NCBI RefSeq assembly: GCF_013141725.1
Contig: NZ_WHNZ01000015.1
Location: 1 to 64,000 of the forward strand
Origin: Paenibacillus planticolens
Lineage (GTDB): Bacteria > Bacillota > Bacilli > Paenibacillales > NBRC-103111
Length of the DNA: 64,000 bases
Direction of reading: 5' to 3'
This document shows positions 16,980 to 26,254 of this stretch, piece by piece. Made by a program: the position numbers and the translations under genes. Below the pieces are notes generated by a model, which worked only from the letters and a program-made list of their open reading frames with translations, was not told where the DNA came from and searched no databases. Every line of letters starts with the position of its first letter. Within the stretch, counting starts at the first letter, position 1.

Positions 16980-17187
16980 AGCCTTGCGGATAGGTAGGGG
17001 AACTACAGGGTGCTATTTTGCTAGAAATAGCCGTTTAGAAGATAGACAGGGAACTAGGGTCCGCTAATCCGCCATTCCAAGCAGCTTGCTAGATCATTGA
17101 GGTGAAATAAGACCCACCAGTTCCCCTTTGTCACCCGAAATTCAGCTTTTCGCCGAAATAAGGGAACAGAGTTCCCTAAAATCAGGC
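16980..17187. repeat. Dispersed intergenic repeat, copy B
   Basis: Shares with copies A and C the blocks GGGGAACTACAGGGTGCTAT, GGGAACTAGGGTCCGCTA, ATTGAGGTGAAATAAGACCC, AGTTCCCC, CGAAATTCAGCTTTTCGCC and AAATAAGGGAACAGAGTTCC. Copies B and C are the closest pair. Confidence 0.85.
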
Positions 17188-17326
17188 GGATCTCAAGTTA
17201 ATCCGGTATCAAGTTGATTACTAGTTGAAGGTAAGGGTTGGATGAAGCAAGTTTTTTCGATGAGTAGGTGTATTGGGAAGCTTGTTCTGAAATTCGGGCT
17301 AGAGCAAAGATATTGGCTAGCAAACA

Positions 17327-17353
17327 TAAAAAGACCCGTGATCATCACGGGTT
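17327..17353 (-). terminator. Terminator of the 3D-domain gene
   Basis: On the minus strand AACCCGTGA pairs with TCACGGGTC/T around a three-base loop, followed by CTTTTTATG. The hairpin overlaps the stop codon. Confidence 0.85.
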
Positions 17354-18145
17354 CAGTTTATATACTTTTACGGTTTGGAAGCCAAAGGAACGTAAGGATT
17401 GCTTGGAGCCTGGAACGTAGATATCAACACGGTTGCCTTTGATGGAGCTGCCTGTGTCTGTTGCGTACGCGTACATGCCGCCTTTAGGAAGGCCGTTAAA
17501 ATCATAACCTTCTATATAGAGCTTAGATCCAAGTGGAATGACCGATGGATCTACAGCCACGGTTCCGATTTTTAGTGGATTACCCATGTAATCCATTGCT
17601 CCAAAGCCACCGTTCTCAGCTGGATCTGCCGAATAGGCAGTGGACTCAAATAACGCATAATCCGGCGCGTGGTAATTGCCATCCTTGCTTAGAATCGCTA
17701 ATTTGCTGTTTGCGTCCCAGTGAACGGGAATGTCAGCAGCATTGCTTAGGAAACGAAGAGGCACGTACACACGCCCGTTTTGGAACTCGGCATGTGTGTC
17801 CATCTCGACAGGTGTGCTGTCAATTTGGGCTTCTTTTTGACCTGAAACCAATGTAATGGAATGTTTGTCGTTGTTCAGTGTAACTTTGATTTGGTTGCCT
17901 TCTTGTTCCCATTGTACGTCATAACCCAGCTTCTCTGTTACAAAACGGATCGGTACTTGTGTGGAATGGTTGTCATCCAGAAAAGGCTGAGCATCGGGAA
18001 ATTGAACCAGGTCATCGTTGACTTGCACTTTCACGTCCATACTCGCGGCGGCATGAGCATGCGCCGTAAATGGGGAAAGAAAGCCCCCTGCCAAAACTGT
18101 GGCGGACACAGCAAGGCAAGCTAACCCTTTAGTTAACATATGCAA
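17345..18145 (-). CDS. Secreted stalk-domain plus 3D-domain wall hydrolase
   Basis: About 266 residues. A signal peptide (hydrophobic ~5-25, AHAHAAA cleavage region) leads to a copper-amine-oxidase-N-type stalk domain (residues ~35-150, two copies of VPIRFVTEKLGYDVQWEQ / VPLRFLSNAADIPVHWD). A C-terminal 3D domain follows, with the three aspartates in VDPS, TDTG and RVDIYV; this is the fold of lytic transglycosylases such as YocH/MltA. It probably trims peptidoglycan outside the cell. TTG 18145 sits 8 bases after GGAGG; ATG 18139 is 14 away. The c-di-AMP riboswitch upstream fits the usual regulation of such hydrolases. Confidence 0.88.
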   Translation of the reverse strand: MHMLTKGLACLAVSATVLAGGFLSPFTAHAHAAASMDVKVQVNDDLVQFPDAQPFLDDNHSTQVPIRFVTEKLGYDVQWEQEGNQIKVTLNNDKHSITLVSGQKEAQIDSTPVEMDTHAEFQNGRVYVPLRFLSNAADIPVHWDANSKLAILSKDGNYHAPDYALFESTAYSADPAENGGFGAMDYMGNPLKIGTVAVDPSVIPLGSKLYIEGYDFNGLPKGGMYAYATDTGSSIKGNRVDIYVPGSKQSLRSFGFQTVKVYKLNP

Positions 18146-18164
18146 TTGGTAATCCTCCTTCAAA

Positions 18165-18298
18165 TGAGCCTCCGAGGTTAGTTGACGGGTTCGGGAAGAA
18201 GGTTCTCCCTAGTCTGCTCGGTGTACCGAGCAAATATTCACCCCATGTAAATCGTCCCCCGTACCGGCACTTTGTCTGTGCGCCGGACTCGGCTTCAA
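18165..18298 (-). promoter_or_regulatory. Cyclic di-AMP riboswitch (ydaO/yuaA type)
   Basis: On the minus strand the leader contains the family's conserved blocks in order: GCCGAGTCCGGCGC, GGGGGACGATTTAC, ATGGGGTGAAT, a variable hairpin (GCTCGGTACACCGAGC), and the near-invariant CCGAACCCGTCAACTAACC TCGGAGGC. This class binds c-di-AMP and shuts off wall hydrolase and potassium transport genes. It ends just upstream of the Shine-Dalgarno of the 3D-domain hydrolase gene. Confidence 0.93.
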
Positions 18299-18300
18299 AT

Positions 18301-18330
18301 ATTTTATCATTGATAGACTGCGAGGAACAA
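18301..18330 (-). promoter_or_regulatory. Promoter of the riboswitch-controlled gene
   Basis: On the minus strand TTGTTC (18330-18325) and TAAAAT (18306-18301) are separated by 18 bases, placing the transcript start right at the riboswitch 5' end. Confidence 0.5.
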
Positions 18331-18360
18331 CGCCCAAAATATGGATAGGAGTCTTAGCGC

Positions 18361-18431
18361 GTACTGGACTTAGGTCTAGGTACAAAAACAGTCGGGAGTC
18401 CGTTTTGGCAGAAAACCTTTTCGGCTACGAT
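18361..18431 (+). promoter_or_regulatory. Candidate operator and promoter of the Lia-type operon
   Basis: An imperfect palindrome at 18361-18383 (GTACTGGACTTAGGTCTAGG then TAC) resembles the short inverted repeats bound by LiaR-type regulators. Downstream, TTGGCA (18405-18410) and TACGAT (18426-18431) could be -35/-10 elements, but the 15-base spacing is short. Tentative. Confidence 0.35.
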
Positions 18432-18468
18432 AGAAGCATCAAGATTACGCGAAGGGCGGTTGCGGTAA

Positions 18469-18768
18469 ATGAGCATGAACCGATCGAAAAGTTGGGCCTT
18501 AATTTTAATAGCTGTAGGCTTTCTCATCCTTATGCATAAAGTTGGCATGCATTTTCATTTCATGGGGATGCTGGTTCCCGTGGCTATGGTAGGGCTCGGT
18601 TATGTGGGGATAAGAAACGGGAAGAAGATTGGTTGGGTTATTTTCGGAATTGGCGCTTTGGTATTAATTACGAAGTTGTCAGGTCTAATCGCAATTGGTT
18701 TTGCTTTGTGGTTAATGTACTACGGCTATTGTTTGCTGAAGAAACAAAACGATTCGGCGCAATTCTAA
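18469..18768 (+). CDS. LiaI-like membrane protein
   Basis: 99 residues with three to four hydrophobic helices and short loops; N-terminal positive patch MSMNRSKS. The repeated ALILIAVGFLIL / WVIFGIGALVLI pattern matches the LiaI/LiaF transmembrane domain (DUF5668-like). In Bacillus, LiaI anchors the PspA-like LiaH at the membrane during envelope stress. It is first in a five-gene operon ending with a LiaSR-type two-component system. Confidence 0.8.
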   Translation: MSMNRSKSWALILIAVGFLILMHKVGMHFHFMGMLVPVAMVGLGYVGIRNGKKIGWVIFGIGALVLITKLSGLIAIGFALWLMYYGYCLLKKQNDSAQF

Positions 18769-18802
18769 CGATAATCGATAGGAAGTTAAGGGGTGTGGCA
18801 TA

Positions 18803-19435
18803 ATGAGCGTATTCAATCGGATTGGTAAAATGGCGGAGATCGCCTGGCAAGAGGCAGCGAGCAAGCTGGACCTGCATGAACGGGGAGGCAGCCGTTCCAA
18901 TACGCCGTCTCCGGGCGTCGCCGAGCTGGAACAGCGCTACCAGGAGGCGCTGCAGCGAACGATCGAGCTGCGCAGGCAAAGCGTCAGCGCCGAGGAAATG
19001 GCGCATCTGCGCGCCGAGCAGGCGGAGCTGGCCATGCGCGCCGGCGATGAAGAGCTAGCGCGGCTTGCGCTGCAAGAGAAGCTGCGCGAGGAAGCAGCTT
19101 GCGAGCAGTACCGCACGCAGTACGCGAGTAGCCAGGACGTCTGCCTGGCGCTCGCAGACGAGCTTGCGGCGCTGCGTGCCGGGCGCGCATCAGGAACCGG
19201 ACAGCCGCGGAGCGGGATGTCCAAGGAAGAAGCTCGCGACGCATGGCGCGAGCTGGAAACGACCGGCCGCGAGCTCGGCCGGGAAGCGCTGCAGGGCCTC
19301 CGCGTCGCGGGGCGCGTGTCGCGCGAGACGCTGAAGGAGGCCGGCGGCAACCTACAGCAGGAGCTGCGCAAGCTCCAGCAGGATTGGGGCCGCCAGTGCT
19401 CCAGCGAAGAGAAAGAGGCGCGCGGCAAGAAATAG
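18803..19435 (+). CDS. Divergent PspA/LiaH-family coiled-coil protein
   Basis: 210 residues, nearly all predicted helix. The start MSVFNRIGKM matches the amphipathic N-terminus of PspA/IM30 proteins, and the Glu/Ala/Arg-rich middle (residues ~38-125, with ARLALQEKLREEAACEQYR) follows the PspA coiled-coil pattern. The C-terminal third (EARDAWRELETTGRELGREA) is not typical. GC content is clearly higher than in neighbours, from GCG/CGC codons. Position between LiaI-like and LiaF-like genes supports a membrane-protecting scaffold role. AAGGGGTG precedes the ATG. Confidence 0.7.
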   Translation: MSVFNRIGKMAEIAWQEAASKLDLHERGGSRSNTPSPGVAELEQRYQEALQRTIELRRQSVSAEEMAHLRAEQAELAMRAGDEELARLALQEKLREEAACEQYRTQYASSQDVCLALADELAALRAGRASGTGQPRSGMSKEEARDAWRELETTGRELGREALQGLRVAGRVSRETLKEAGGNLQQELRKLQQDWGRQCSSEEKEARGKK

Positions 19436-19451
19436 CCGGCGCGCCAACAGG

Positions 19452-19485
19452 CAGGCTGCGCGGGGAATGCTTGCCGCGCAGCCTG
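19452..19485 (+). other. GC-rich hairpin between pspA-like and liaF genes
   Basis: CAGGCTGCGCGG (19452-19463) pairs perfectly with CCGCGCAGCCTG (19474-19485). No T run follows, so it is more likely an mRNA stability or processing element than a terminator; it would separate the first two genes from liaFSR. Confidence 0.6.
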
Positions 19486-19624
19486 TGGCTTATGCCTCCG
19501 CCTTCATGCGAAATCCTTGCCGGGCAAGGATTTGCATCGATTTGCGTCTTGGAGGCTGTCCATTCTTATGGTATGCTAGGAATCTATATGAACGAATTAT
19601 TCGGCAGCCAGAGGAGGTGCAGCG

Positions 19625-20287
19625 ATGGGAGAAGAAACCAAAAACAACCGCAACCGGAATACAGCTCTAGTGCTGATTGGCGCCGGTCTTTTTTTGCTTC
19701 TGGATCATACGATAGGCTTTTTCCCCATTCTTGCGATCATCCTCGTCTTGCTGGGCATCCATCGGGTCCGCTCCCGCAAAGAGCGTAAAGGCTTTGTGCT
19801 CATCGGCGTGGGGGCTGTGATTCTGTTTGGCGATCATATTACGATCGTTTTCGCGATCGTGTTGATTTCGCTAGGATTCTTTTTCATACGTTCCAAGCAA
19901 GTGCATAAAGATGAAACCTACATTCAGAAGCAGAAGCTGATGGATAGCGTACGTCTGGGGCGTGAGCCTTGGATCATGCGCAATAGCTCGACGTGGTACA
20001 TTATTGGAGAGACCTATATTGATCTCTCGCTCGCGATTTTGGAGCAAAAAGAAACGACATTCATCCTGCAAGGCGTTGTAGGAGATGTTGATATTAAGGT
20101 ACCGGATGATATCGGGGTTTCGGTTGCGTCTTCGGTCACTTTCGGCCAAATTCAGGTCGCGAGTGAGCGAGAGTCGGGTGTAATGAACAAATTGCATTGG
20201 CAGTCGTCCAATTATGATAGCTGCGATCACCGTGTGAAACTAGTGCTTTCTTTTATCGTAGGAGATATTAAAATCAAAGTGATGTAA
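19625..20287 (+). CDS. liaF: LiaF-like regulator of the two-component system
   Basis: 220 residues. The first ~95 residues contain four hydrophobic helices; the C-terminal half (ILQGVVGDVDIKVPDDIGVSVASSVTFGQIQV ... IVGDIKIKVM, here split for length) is the beta-rich LiaF C-terminal domain. LiaF keeps the LiaS kinase off until the lipid II cycle is disturbed. AGGAGGTG lies 6 bases before the ATG. It precedes the kinase by 25 bases. The liaF assignment rests on topology and context. Confidence 0.85.
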   Translation: MGEETKNNRNRNTALVLIGAGLFLLLDHTIGFFPILAIILVLLGIHRVRSRKERKGFVLIGVGAVILFGDHITIVFAIVLISLGFFFIRSKQVHKDETYIQKQKLMDSVRLGREPWIMRNSSTWYIIGETYIDLSLAILEQKETTFILQGVVGDVDIKVPDDIGVSVASSVTFGQIQVASERESGVMNKLHWQSSNYDSCDHRVKLVLSFIVGDIKIKVM

Positions 20288-20312
20288 GGATCCGGAGGAG
20301 GTTCAGCGCATA

Positions 20313-21374
20313 TTGGACGGCTATAAACGAAGATTAACGAACATGATATGGCGCAGTATGGCTGAATCGATTGTTTTTAGTTTTTTTGTATTTGGCGCTA
20401 TCATTTATTTTATGAATTCACGCGATTTGATCACCCCCTTCACGAGCTGGCAGGAGGGTGTGAAATTTGTTTTTATGGCGATTGTCATCATCGGCGGGAT
20501 TGGCGCCGGTTACGGTTATTGGAACAGCTCACGGATTACACGCCGCCTGGAGCCGCTCATGGAAACGATGATTTTGCTGGAAAAAGGGACATTCGCCCGC
20601 GAAGGGTTTCAGAACGGCGAAGACGAAATCGGACGACTGGGCGAACAGTTGGGGCGCATTATGAAACGGTGGGAAGAGCAGGTTACTTCGCTGCAGCGTT
20701 TATCCAACAATAACGCCGAGCTTGCGGAAAAGGCGAAGCTGTCGGCTGTTATTGAAGAAAGGCAGCGGTTGGCGCGGGAGCTCCATGATGCCGTCAGCCA
20801 GCAACTGTTCGCGATCTCCATGACCGCTACGGCCGTTGGCCGGACGTTGGACAAGGACTTTGAGAAGGCCAAACGGCAAATTCATTTGATCGAGGAGATG
20901 GCCTCCGTTGCGCAATCGGAGATGAGAGCGCTGCTGCTGCATTTAAGGCCGATCCACTTGGAAGGGAAACGATTATCCGAAGGGCTTGTAGAGCTTCTTA
21001 AAGAGCTGTCGGCTAAGGTGCCGATGGCGATTACATGGGATATGGACGAAGAGATTCGTTTAAATAAAGGAATTGAGGACCACTTATTCCGTATCGTACA
21101 GGAGGCGCTCTCCAATGCTTTGCGTCATTCCAAAGCGAACAAGCTGGAGGTTAAGCTGCTGCACCGCCCCGACGGCGTCCGGTTGGCGATACGGGATGAC
21201 GGTGTCGGGTTTGAATTGGATGCGAAGAAGCTTACCTCTTACGGCATCGTATCCATGAAGGAGCGGGTTAACGAAATTGGCGGCTCCGTTGATATTATTA
21301 CAGCGCCTGATCGGGGAACGCGCATCGAGATTCGCGTTCCAATTCTGGCTACGGATGCTGCGGAAATCGGATAG
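20313..21374 (+). CDS. liaS: LiaS-like sensor histidine kinase
   Basis: 353 residues. Two membrane helices (~17-35 and ~51-69) with a short outside loop, HAMP-like linker, then a HisKA_3 dimerisation domain with H158 (RLARELHDAVSQQLF) and a HATPase with N269 (VQEALSNALRHSKA) and DDGVGF. This is the NarX/LiaS class, sensing in the membrane with LiaF. Starts with TTG 20313, 10 bases after GGAGGAGGT. Partner regulator follows. Confidence 0.9.
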   Translation: MDGYKRRLTNMIWRSMAESIVFSFFVFGAIIYFMNSRDLITPFTSWQEGVKFVFMAIVIIGGIGAGYGYWNSSRITRRLEPLMETMILLEKGTFAREGFQNGEDEIGRLGEQLGRIMKRWEEQVTSLQRLSNNNAELAEKAKLSAVIEERQRLARELHDAVSQQLFAISMTATAVGRTLDKDFEKAKRQIHLIEEMASVAQSEMRALLLHLRPIHLEGKRLSEGLVELLKELSAKVPMAITWDMDEEIRLNKGIEDHLFRIVQEALSNALRHSKANKLEVKLLHRPDGVRLAIRDDGVGFELDAKKLTSYGIVSMKERVNEIGGSVDIITAPDRGTRIEIRVPILATDAAEIG

Positions 21375-21427
21375 CGGTTGTGAATTGGAAGGGATACAAA
21401 CAGTTTTGCTGACGAGAGGAGAAGCAA

Positions 21428-22075
21428 ATGGACGATACCTTGATTAAGGTCTTGCTAGTCGATGATCATGAAATGGTAAGGATCGGACTTGCCGCCGTTC
21501 TGGGAACGGAGGATGGCATTGAAGTGGTCGGTGAAGCCAGCAATGGACACGACGGGATTCGGTTGGCTCAGGAGTACCGGCCGGATGTCGTGTTGATGGA
21601 TTTAGTCATGGAAGGCATGGATGGGATCGAAACGACCCGGAAACTGCTGCAGCTCTATCCGGAATGTAAAGTCATTGTGTTGACTAGCTTCTTGGATGAT
21701 GAGAAAATGTATCCAGTGATTGAAGCTGGTGCCTTTAGTTATTTGCTCAAGACATCGCGCGCTTCTGAAATTGCCCAAGCGATTAGAGCCGCGGCCAAAG
21801 GGCAGTCCATTCTGGAGTCGCAGGTGGCCTCTAAGATTATGAACCGTTTCAGGCAGCCTAAGGCGGCAGCGCAGCCGCATGAGGAGCTCACCGATCGGGA
21901 GATGGAAGTCCTGCGCTTGATTGCCAAAGGGAAGTCAAACCAGGAGTTGGCGGATGAATTATTTATCGGTGTGAAAACAGTGAAATTTCACGTCACGAAC
22001 GTACTCGCCAAGCTTGGTGTGGAAGACCGGACGCAAGCGGCGATTTATGCCTTTAAGCACGGCTTGGCTGAGTAG
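21428..22075 (+). CDS. liaR: LiaR-like response regulator (NarL/FixJ)
   Basis: 215 residues. Receiver with D12-D13 acidic pair, phospho-acceptor D58 (VVLMDLVMEGMDG), a Thr/Ser at LTS and K in LLKTSRAS; C-terminal LuxR-type HTH (~150-208, LTDREMEVLRLIAKGKSNQE). GAGAGGAG ribosome site. Last regulatory gene of the Lia-type operon; the signal peptidase gene starts 26 bases later and may be co-transcribed. Confidence 0.92.
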   Translation: MDDTLIKVLLVDDHEMVRIGLAAVLGTEDGIEVVGEASNGHDGIRLAQEYRPDVVLMDLVMEGMDGIETTRKLLQLYPECKVIVLTSFLDDEKMYPVIEAGAFSYLLKTSRASEIAQAIRAAAKGQSILESQVASKIMNRFRQPKAAAQPHEELTDREMEVLRLIAKGKSNQELADELFIGVKTVKFHVTNVLAKLGVEDRTQAAIYAFKHGLAE

Positions 22076-22101
22076 CAACAAGGTACAAGGGAGCGATAAG
22101 G

Positions 22102-22650
22102 ATGAACTTTTTAAAGCAAGTGTGGAGCTGGTTCGGTTCCATTGCCATTTCTTTTATTTTAGTCGTATTTCTTGGCGTTTTCGTGTTCCAGTCGACGAAA
22201 GTAATGGGACATTCTATGGACCCGACGCTGCACGACAGTCAGCGCGTTTACGTATCGAAGCTTTCTCATACGTTTAATTATGAGCCCGATTATGGGGATA
22301 TTGTGATTATTGACTCTAGGGTGGAAATGAAGCGGACGTTCAAGAACGACCTGCTCGACAGCCCGCTGCTCAGCTTATTTACCAAAGGCGATGACAAGCA
22401 TGTCTGGATCAAACGTGTGATTGGGAAGCCTGGGGATCATTTGGAGATGAAAGACGATAAATTGTACCGCAATGGCCAACTGTTGGACGAGCCGTATTTG
22501 AATGAAGCGATGAGAGCGAACGGAAACAAGCAGTGGACGGTTCCGGAGGATCACGTTTTCGTGATGGGAGATAACCGGAATAACAGTATGGACAGCCGAG
22601 TCATTGGATACGTTCCGCTCGATCATGTCCTAGGGAAGAAACTATTCTAA
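22102..22650 (+). CDS. lepB: Signal peptidase I
   Basis: 182 residues. One N-terminal membrane anchor (residues ~12-30), catalytic Ser38 in GHSMDPTL, general-base Lys104 in IKRVIGKPGD, and box E GDNRNNSMDSR near residue 155. This is the short Gram-positive SipS/SipT type, cleaving signal peptides at the outer membrane face. It is directly downstream of liaR, so export capacity may rise with envelope stress. A strong bidirectional terminator follows. Confidence 0.95.
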   Translation: MNFLKQVWSWFGSIAISFILVVFLGVFVFQSTKVMGHSMDPTLHDSQRVYVSKLSHTFNYEPDYGDIVIIDSRVEMKRTFKNDLLDSPLLSLFTKGDDKHVWIKRVIGKPGDHLEMKDDKLYRNGQLLDEPYLNEAMRANGNKQWTVPEDHVFVMGDNRNNSMDSRVIGYVPLDHVLGKKLF

Positions 22651-22651
22651 A

Positions 22652-22714
22652 AAAAAGCGGCCCTATGGGTGAGCATGCAGGTGCATAAGCTCACGCAGGA
22701 GGGTCGCTTTTTTG
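22652..22714. terminator. Bidirectional terminator
   Basis: AAAAAGCGGCCCT pairs with AGGGTCGCTTTTT, enclosing GTGAGC/GCTCAC sub-stem. A run on one side and T run on the other suit both convergent genes. Confidence 0.9.
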
Positions 22715-22728
22715 GTTGAGCAGAAGGT

Positions 22729-23415
22729 TCACATCAGCGTATCAAGCAGCATTCCACTCATCGGAACCGGCAGATAGGCTTGCAGCTTTGAGCGGTATTG
22801 ACCGTAAGGTTTCAGGTCAGAGCTGGACATTTGGAATAACGCCTCGGACGGTAATTGCTGAATCTCGCCAAGTGTAGCAGCCAAGGAAGCGGCGAAGCCG
22901 GTTAAGCTGTCGAGGCTTTTTCGAAAGGAACCCGAAAGGCTGCTGAGTTGGCCTTGCAGCTCGTCTTCGTGGAGTTCGAGGCGGCCATCATCCAGCTTGA
23001 CGATCCCGATTTCTTTCAGCGAATAGGGTTTGGCAGCCTGCTCCAGTCCGGTAAGAAGAGAGCGATTCATATACGAAGGCGACTCCTGCAAAGAGGTCTG
23101 AAGTTGATTATATGTATCTACAAACTCACGAATAGGCTCTAAGATGGTTTCACGATTGTTGTCAGCCGGTCTTGCCATGACCAAGGATTGAGCGGAGGCT
23201 TTGGCGCTTTGCGCCGTTTGAACGAATCCGGCTACCCCTTGGGCTGCTGATTTAGCGAATTTCTGATAGGGTGAGCCCTCAAAAGGCAGGTCCAGGGGCA
23301 CACGAACCGTAGTTGATTTGCCGCCGGCGATGCCGCGGACACCGCTAACCCGGTAATAATCCTTGTGGGTTTGGTAGCTATTTACTGCCGTTATTGGTGG
23401 ATAAGCATAGAACAT
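22729..23415 (-). CDS. Conserved hypothetical protein, weakly FliD C-terminal-like
   Basis: 228 residues from ATG 23415, which has AGAGGTGAT 4 bases upstream; longer reading frames lack this. No signal peptide or membrane segment. The middle and end (REFVDTYNQLQTSLQ, LKEIGIVKLDDGRLELHEDE, FRKSLDSLTGFAASLAATL) have the helix pattern and FVDTYN / D-DGRL features seen in the C-terminal domain of flagellar hook-associated protein 2, but there is no flagellar neighbour. Function unknown. Confidence 0.65.
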   Translation of the reverse strand: MFYAYPPITAVNSYQTHKDYYRVSGVRGIAGGKSTTVRVPLDLPFEGSPYQKFAKSAAQGVAGFVQTAQSAKASAQSLVMARPADNNRETILEPIREFVDTYNQLQTSLQESPSYMNRSLLTGLEQAAKPYSLKEIGIVKLDDGRLELHEDELQGQLSSLSGSFRKSLDSLTGFAASLAATLGEIQQLPSEALFQMSSSDLKPYGQYRSKLQAYLPVPMSGMLLDTLM

Positions 23416-23569
23416 ATCAATCACCTCTTTTTCGCTTAAGTCTAGTATAGCATTCGTGGGAATTGGGGTAAATTGGTACTTGTCACAATGAATTAGAGCA
23501 AGGAGCTGAGTCATTTCTGCGCGGACCGACATAAGATAGCATTATTGCTTCTTGTGGAGGCGATGCCGC

Positions 23570-24016
23570 ATGATTCGCAAACGGTTAGCTGCAAATGACG
23601 ATCGGGCGATTCATCGTTTGGTTGTTGAACAGTTAGTCCCCTTTTCCAGACTATATCAGTCAGGCACTTCGATCACATTTTCAGAAATTCGCAAGCGGCT
23701 GAACCACAACAAAACATTTGTGGCAGCTAAAGGATATAAACAGCCTTACGGCTTCATTTCGGTCTTTCGCAAATCGAACGTGCTGTTCGTCGATATGTTG
23801 GCCGTTGATTCCCGTGAGCAGGGGAGAGGTATGGGAAAAGAGCTTATGAAAGCGGCGGAGGACTACGGCAAAAGCGAGCGCTGTCGCACCGCAGAGCTCT
23901 TTGTTGATGACAGTAATCCCAAAGCCATTGGTTTCTACTTAAGCAAAGGGTATGAAATCCAGGAGTATTTCTCCGAATTAAGCTGCTACAAGATGAGAAA
24001 GAAGCTTACCAGGTGA
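23570..24016 (+). CDS. GNAT N-acetyltransferase
   Basis: 148 residues, standard single-domain GNAT. The acetyl-CoA binding motif is REQGRGMGKELMKAAE (residues ~82-97), preceded by a DMLAVD strand and followed by ELFVDDSNPKAIGFYLSKGYE. The substrate is unknown. ATG 23570 has GGAGG 9 bases upstream. Confidence 0.85.
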   Translation: MIRKRLAANDDRAIHRLVVEQLVPFSRLYQSGTSITFSEIRKRLNHNKTFVAAKGYKQPYGFISVFRKSNVLFVDMLAVDSREQGRGMGKELMKAAEDYGKSERCRTAELFVDDSNPKAIGFYLSKGYEIQEYFSELSCYKMRKKLTR

Positions 24017-24057
24017 AACAAGGGCTGCAGATGAGTAAGTCATCAGCAGCCTCTTCT

Positions 24058-24423
24058 TCATTCGCTAAACATAGCGGCAACCCGGTCGAGCGGAATATCG
24101 ACAGCTCTCGGTTGAGCAGGGGCTGGACCGCCGAAAATTGGCGTTCCGAAGAAGTTTAATGGCTCAAGCGCCGGATTTGGGCTGGACGCTTCTGTTTCCG
24201 CCACTTTAACATTTTTCGTTCTGGTTTTTGTCTTAGCTTTGGCTTTTTTCTTGGATGTCGTTGAATTCAGATTCGGGCGAGCCTCGTCATTCAGAATGAG
24301 CGTATTATTCTCAAAACGGCTCAATACTCCGAAAAATTGTGAGCCATCGTTAAGAAAAAGAAGGACTGGCTTCCCGTACAGGCTTTTGCAGGCTTTTTCG
24401 GTGATAGGATGAATGGGCTGCAT
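24058..24423 (-). CDS. Conserved hypothetical protein with Sm-like N-terminus
   Basis: 121 residues. The first ~50 residues (YGKPVLLFLNDGSQFFGVLSRF then ENNTLILND) have the strand pattern and GxL-F-N-L-L features of an Sm/LSm or Hfq-like fold. A Lys-rich linker (KKKAKAKTKTRTKNVK) and a Pro/Phe-rich tail (FFGTPIFGGPAPAQP) follow. Spore-coat or RNA-binding roles are both possible; neither is proven. GGAGGTG is about 11 bases before the ATG. Confidence 0.6.
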   Translation of the reverse strand: MQPIHPITEKACKSLYGKPVLLFLNDGSQFFGVLSRFENNTLILNDEARPNLNSTTSKKKAKAKTKTRTKNVKVAETEASSPNPALEPLNFFGTPIFGGPAPAQPRAVDIPLDRVAAMFSE

Positions 24424-24552
24424 AAGGATTTTGGCACCTCCGTATTTGTATGTACTGTAGCCTATTCGCGAGGCTGTGCTTCGGTATAGACGAATGTCTA
24501 GTTTTTTATAAGAAATTGTTATCAGAGAAAGTTCTCAGAAAAGTTGAATAGC

Positions 24553-24581
24553 TTGACAATTTTAGGTATGCTAAGCATATT
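24553..24581 (+). promoter_or_regulatory. Putative sigma-A promoter of zwf
   Basis: TTGACA at 24553-24558 and CATATT at 24576-24581 with a 17-base spacer, 34 bases before the zwf start. Confidence 0.5.
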
Positions 24582-24614
24582 AACTAATTCTAATAAAGAA
24601 AGAATGATGCATAG

Positions 24615-26150
<1,536 letters not shown>

Positions 26151-26166
26151 GCATACGTGCATAACG

Positions 26167-26199
26167 TCCAATAGGCGGCTGACGCCTATTGGATTTTTT
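26167..26199 (+). terminator. Rho-independent terminator of zwf
   Basis: TCCAATAGGCG pairs perfectly with CGCCTATTGGA around GCTGA, followed by TTTTTTG. Confidence 0.92.
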
Positions 26200-26200
26200 G

Positions 26201-26209
26201 TGGTATAAT
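26201..26209 (+). promoter_or_regulatory. Extended -10 promoter of the phosphoesterase gene
   Basis: TGGTATAAT gives a TGN extension plus a perfect TATAAT, directly after the zwf terminator. No good -35 is visible, as is common with extended -10 promoters. Confidence 0.5.
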
Positions 26210-26254
26210 AGAACTTACGGAGTAAATCCTTACTATTATACTTGAGGTGCGTAC

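Larger units (their letters stand above)
16171..17325. other. Gene-free region of about 1.15 kb with repeats
   Basis: No open frame here has a ribosome binding site, recognisable motif or coding-like composition. The region holds a unit of the ACCTGCA repeats (16620-16775) and copy B of the dispersed repeat (16980-17187). The part from 16180 to 16520 shows no structure I can explain. Confidence 0.6.

Noticed and set aside
17242-17442. 66-codon plus-strand frame running into the 3D-domain gene
   Set aside because: It overlaps the opposite terminator and has no ribosome site or recognisable product.
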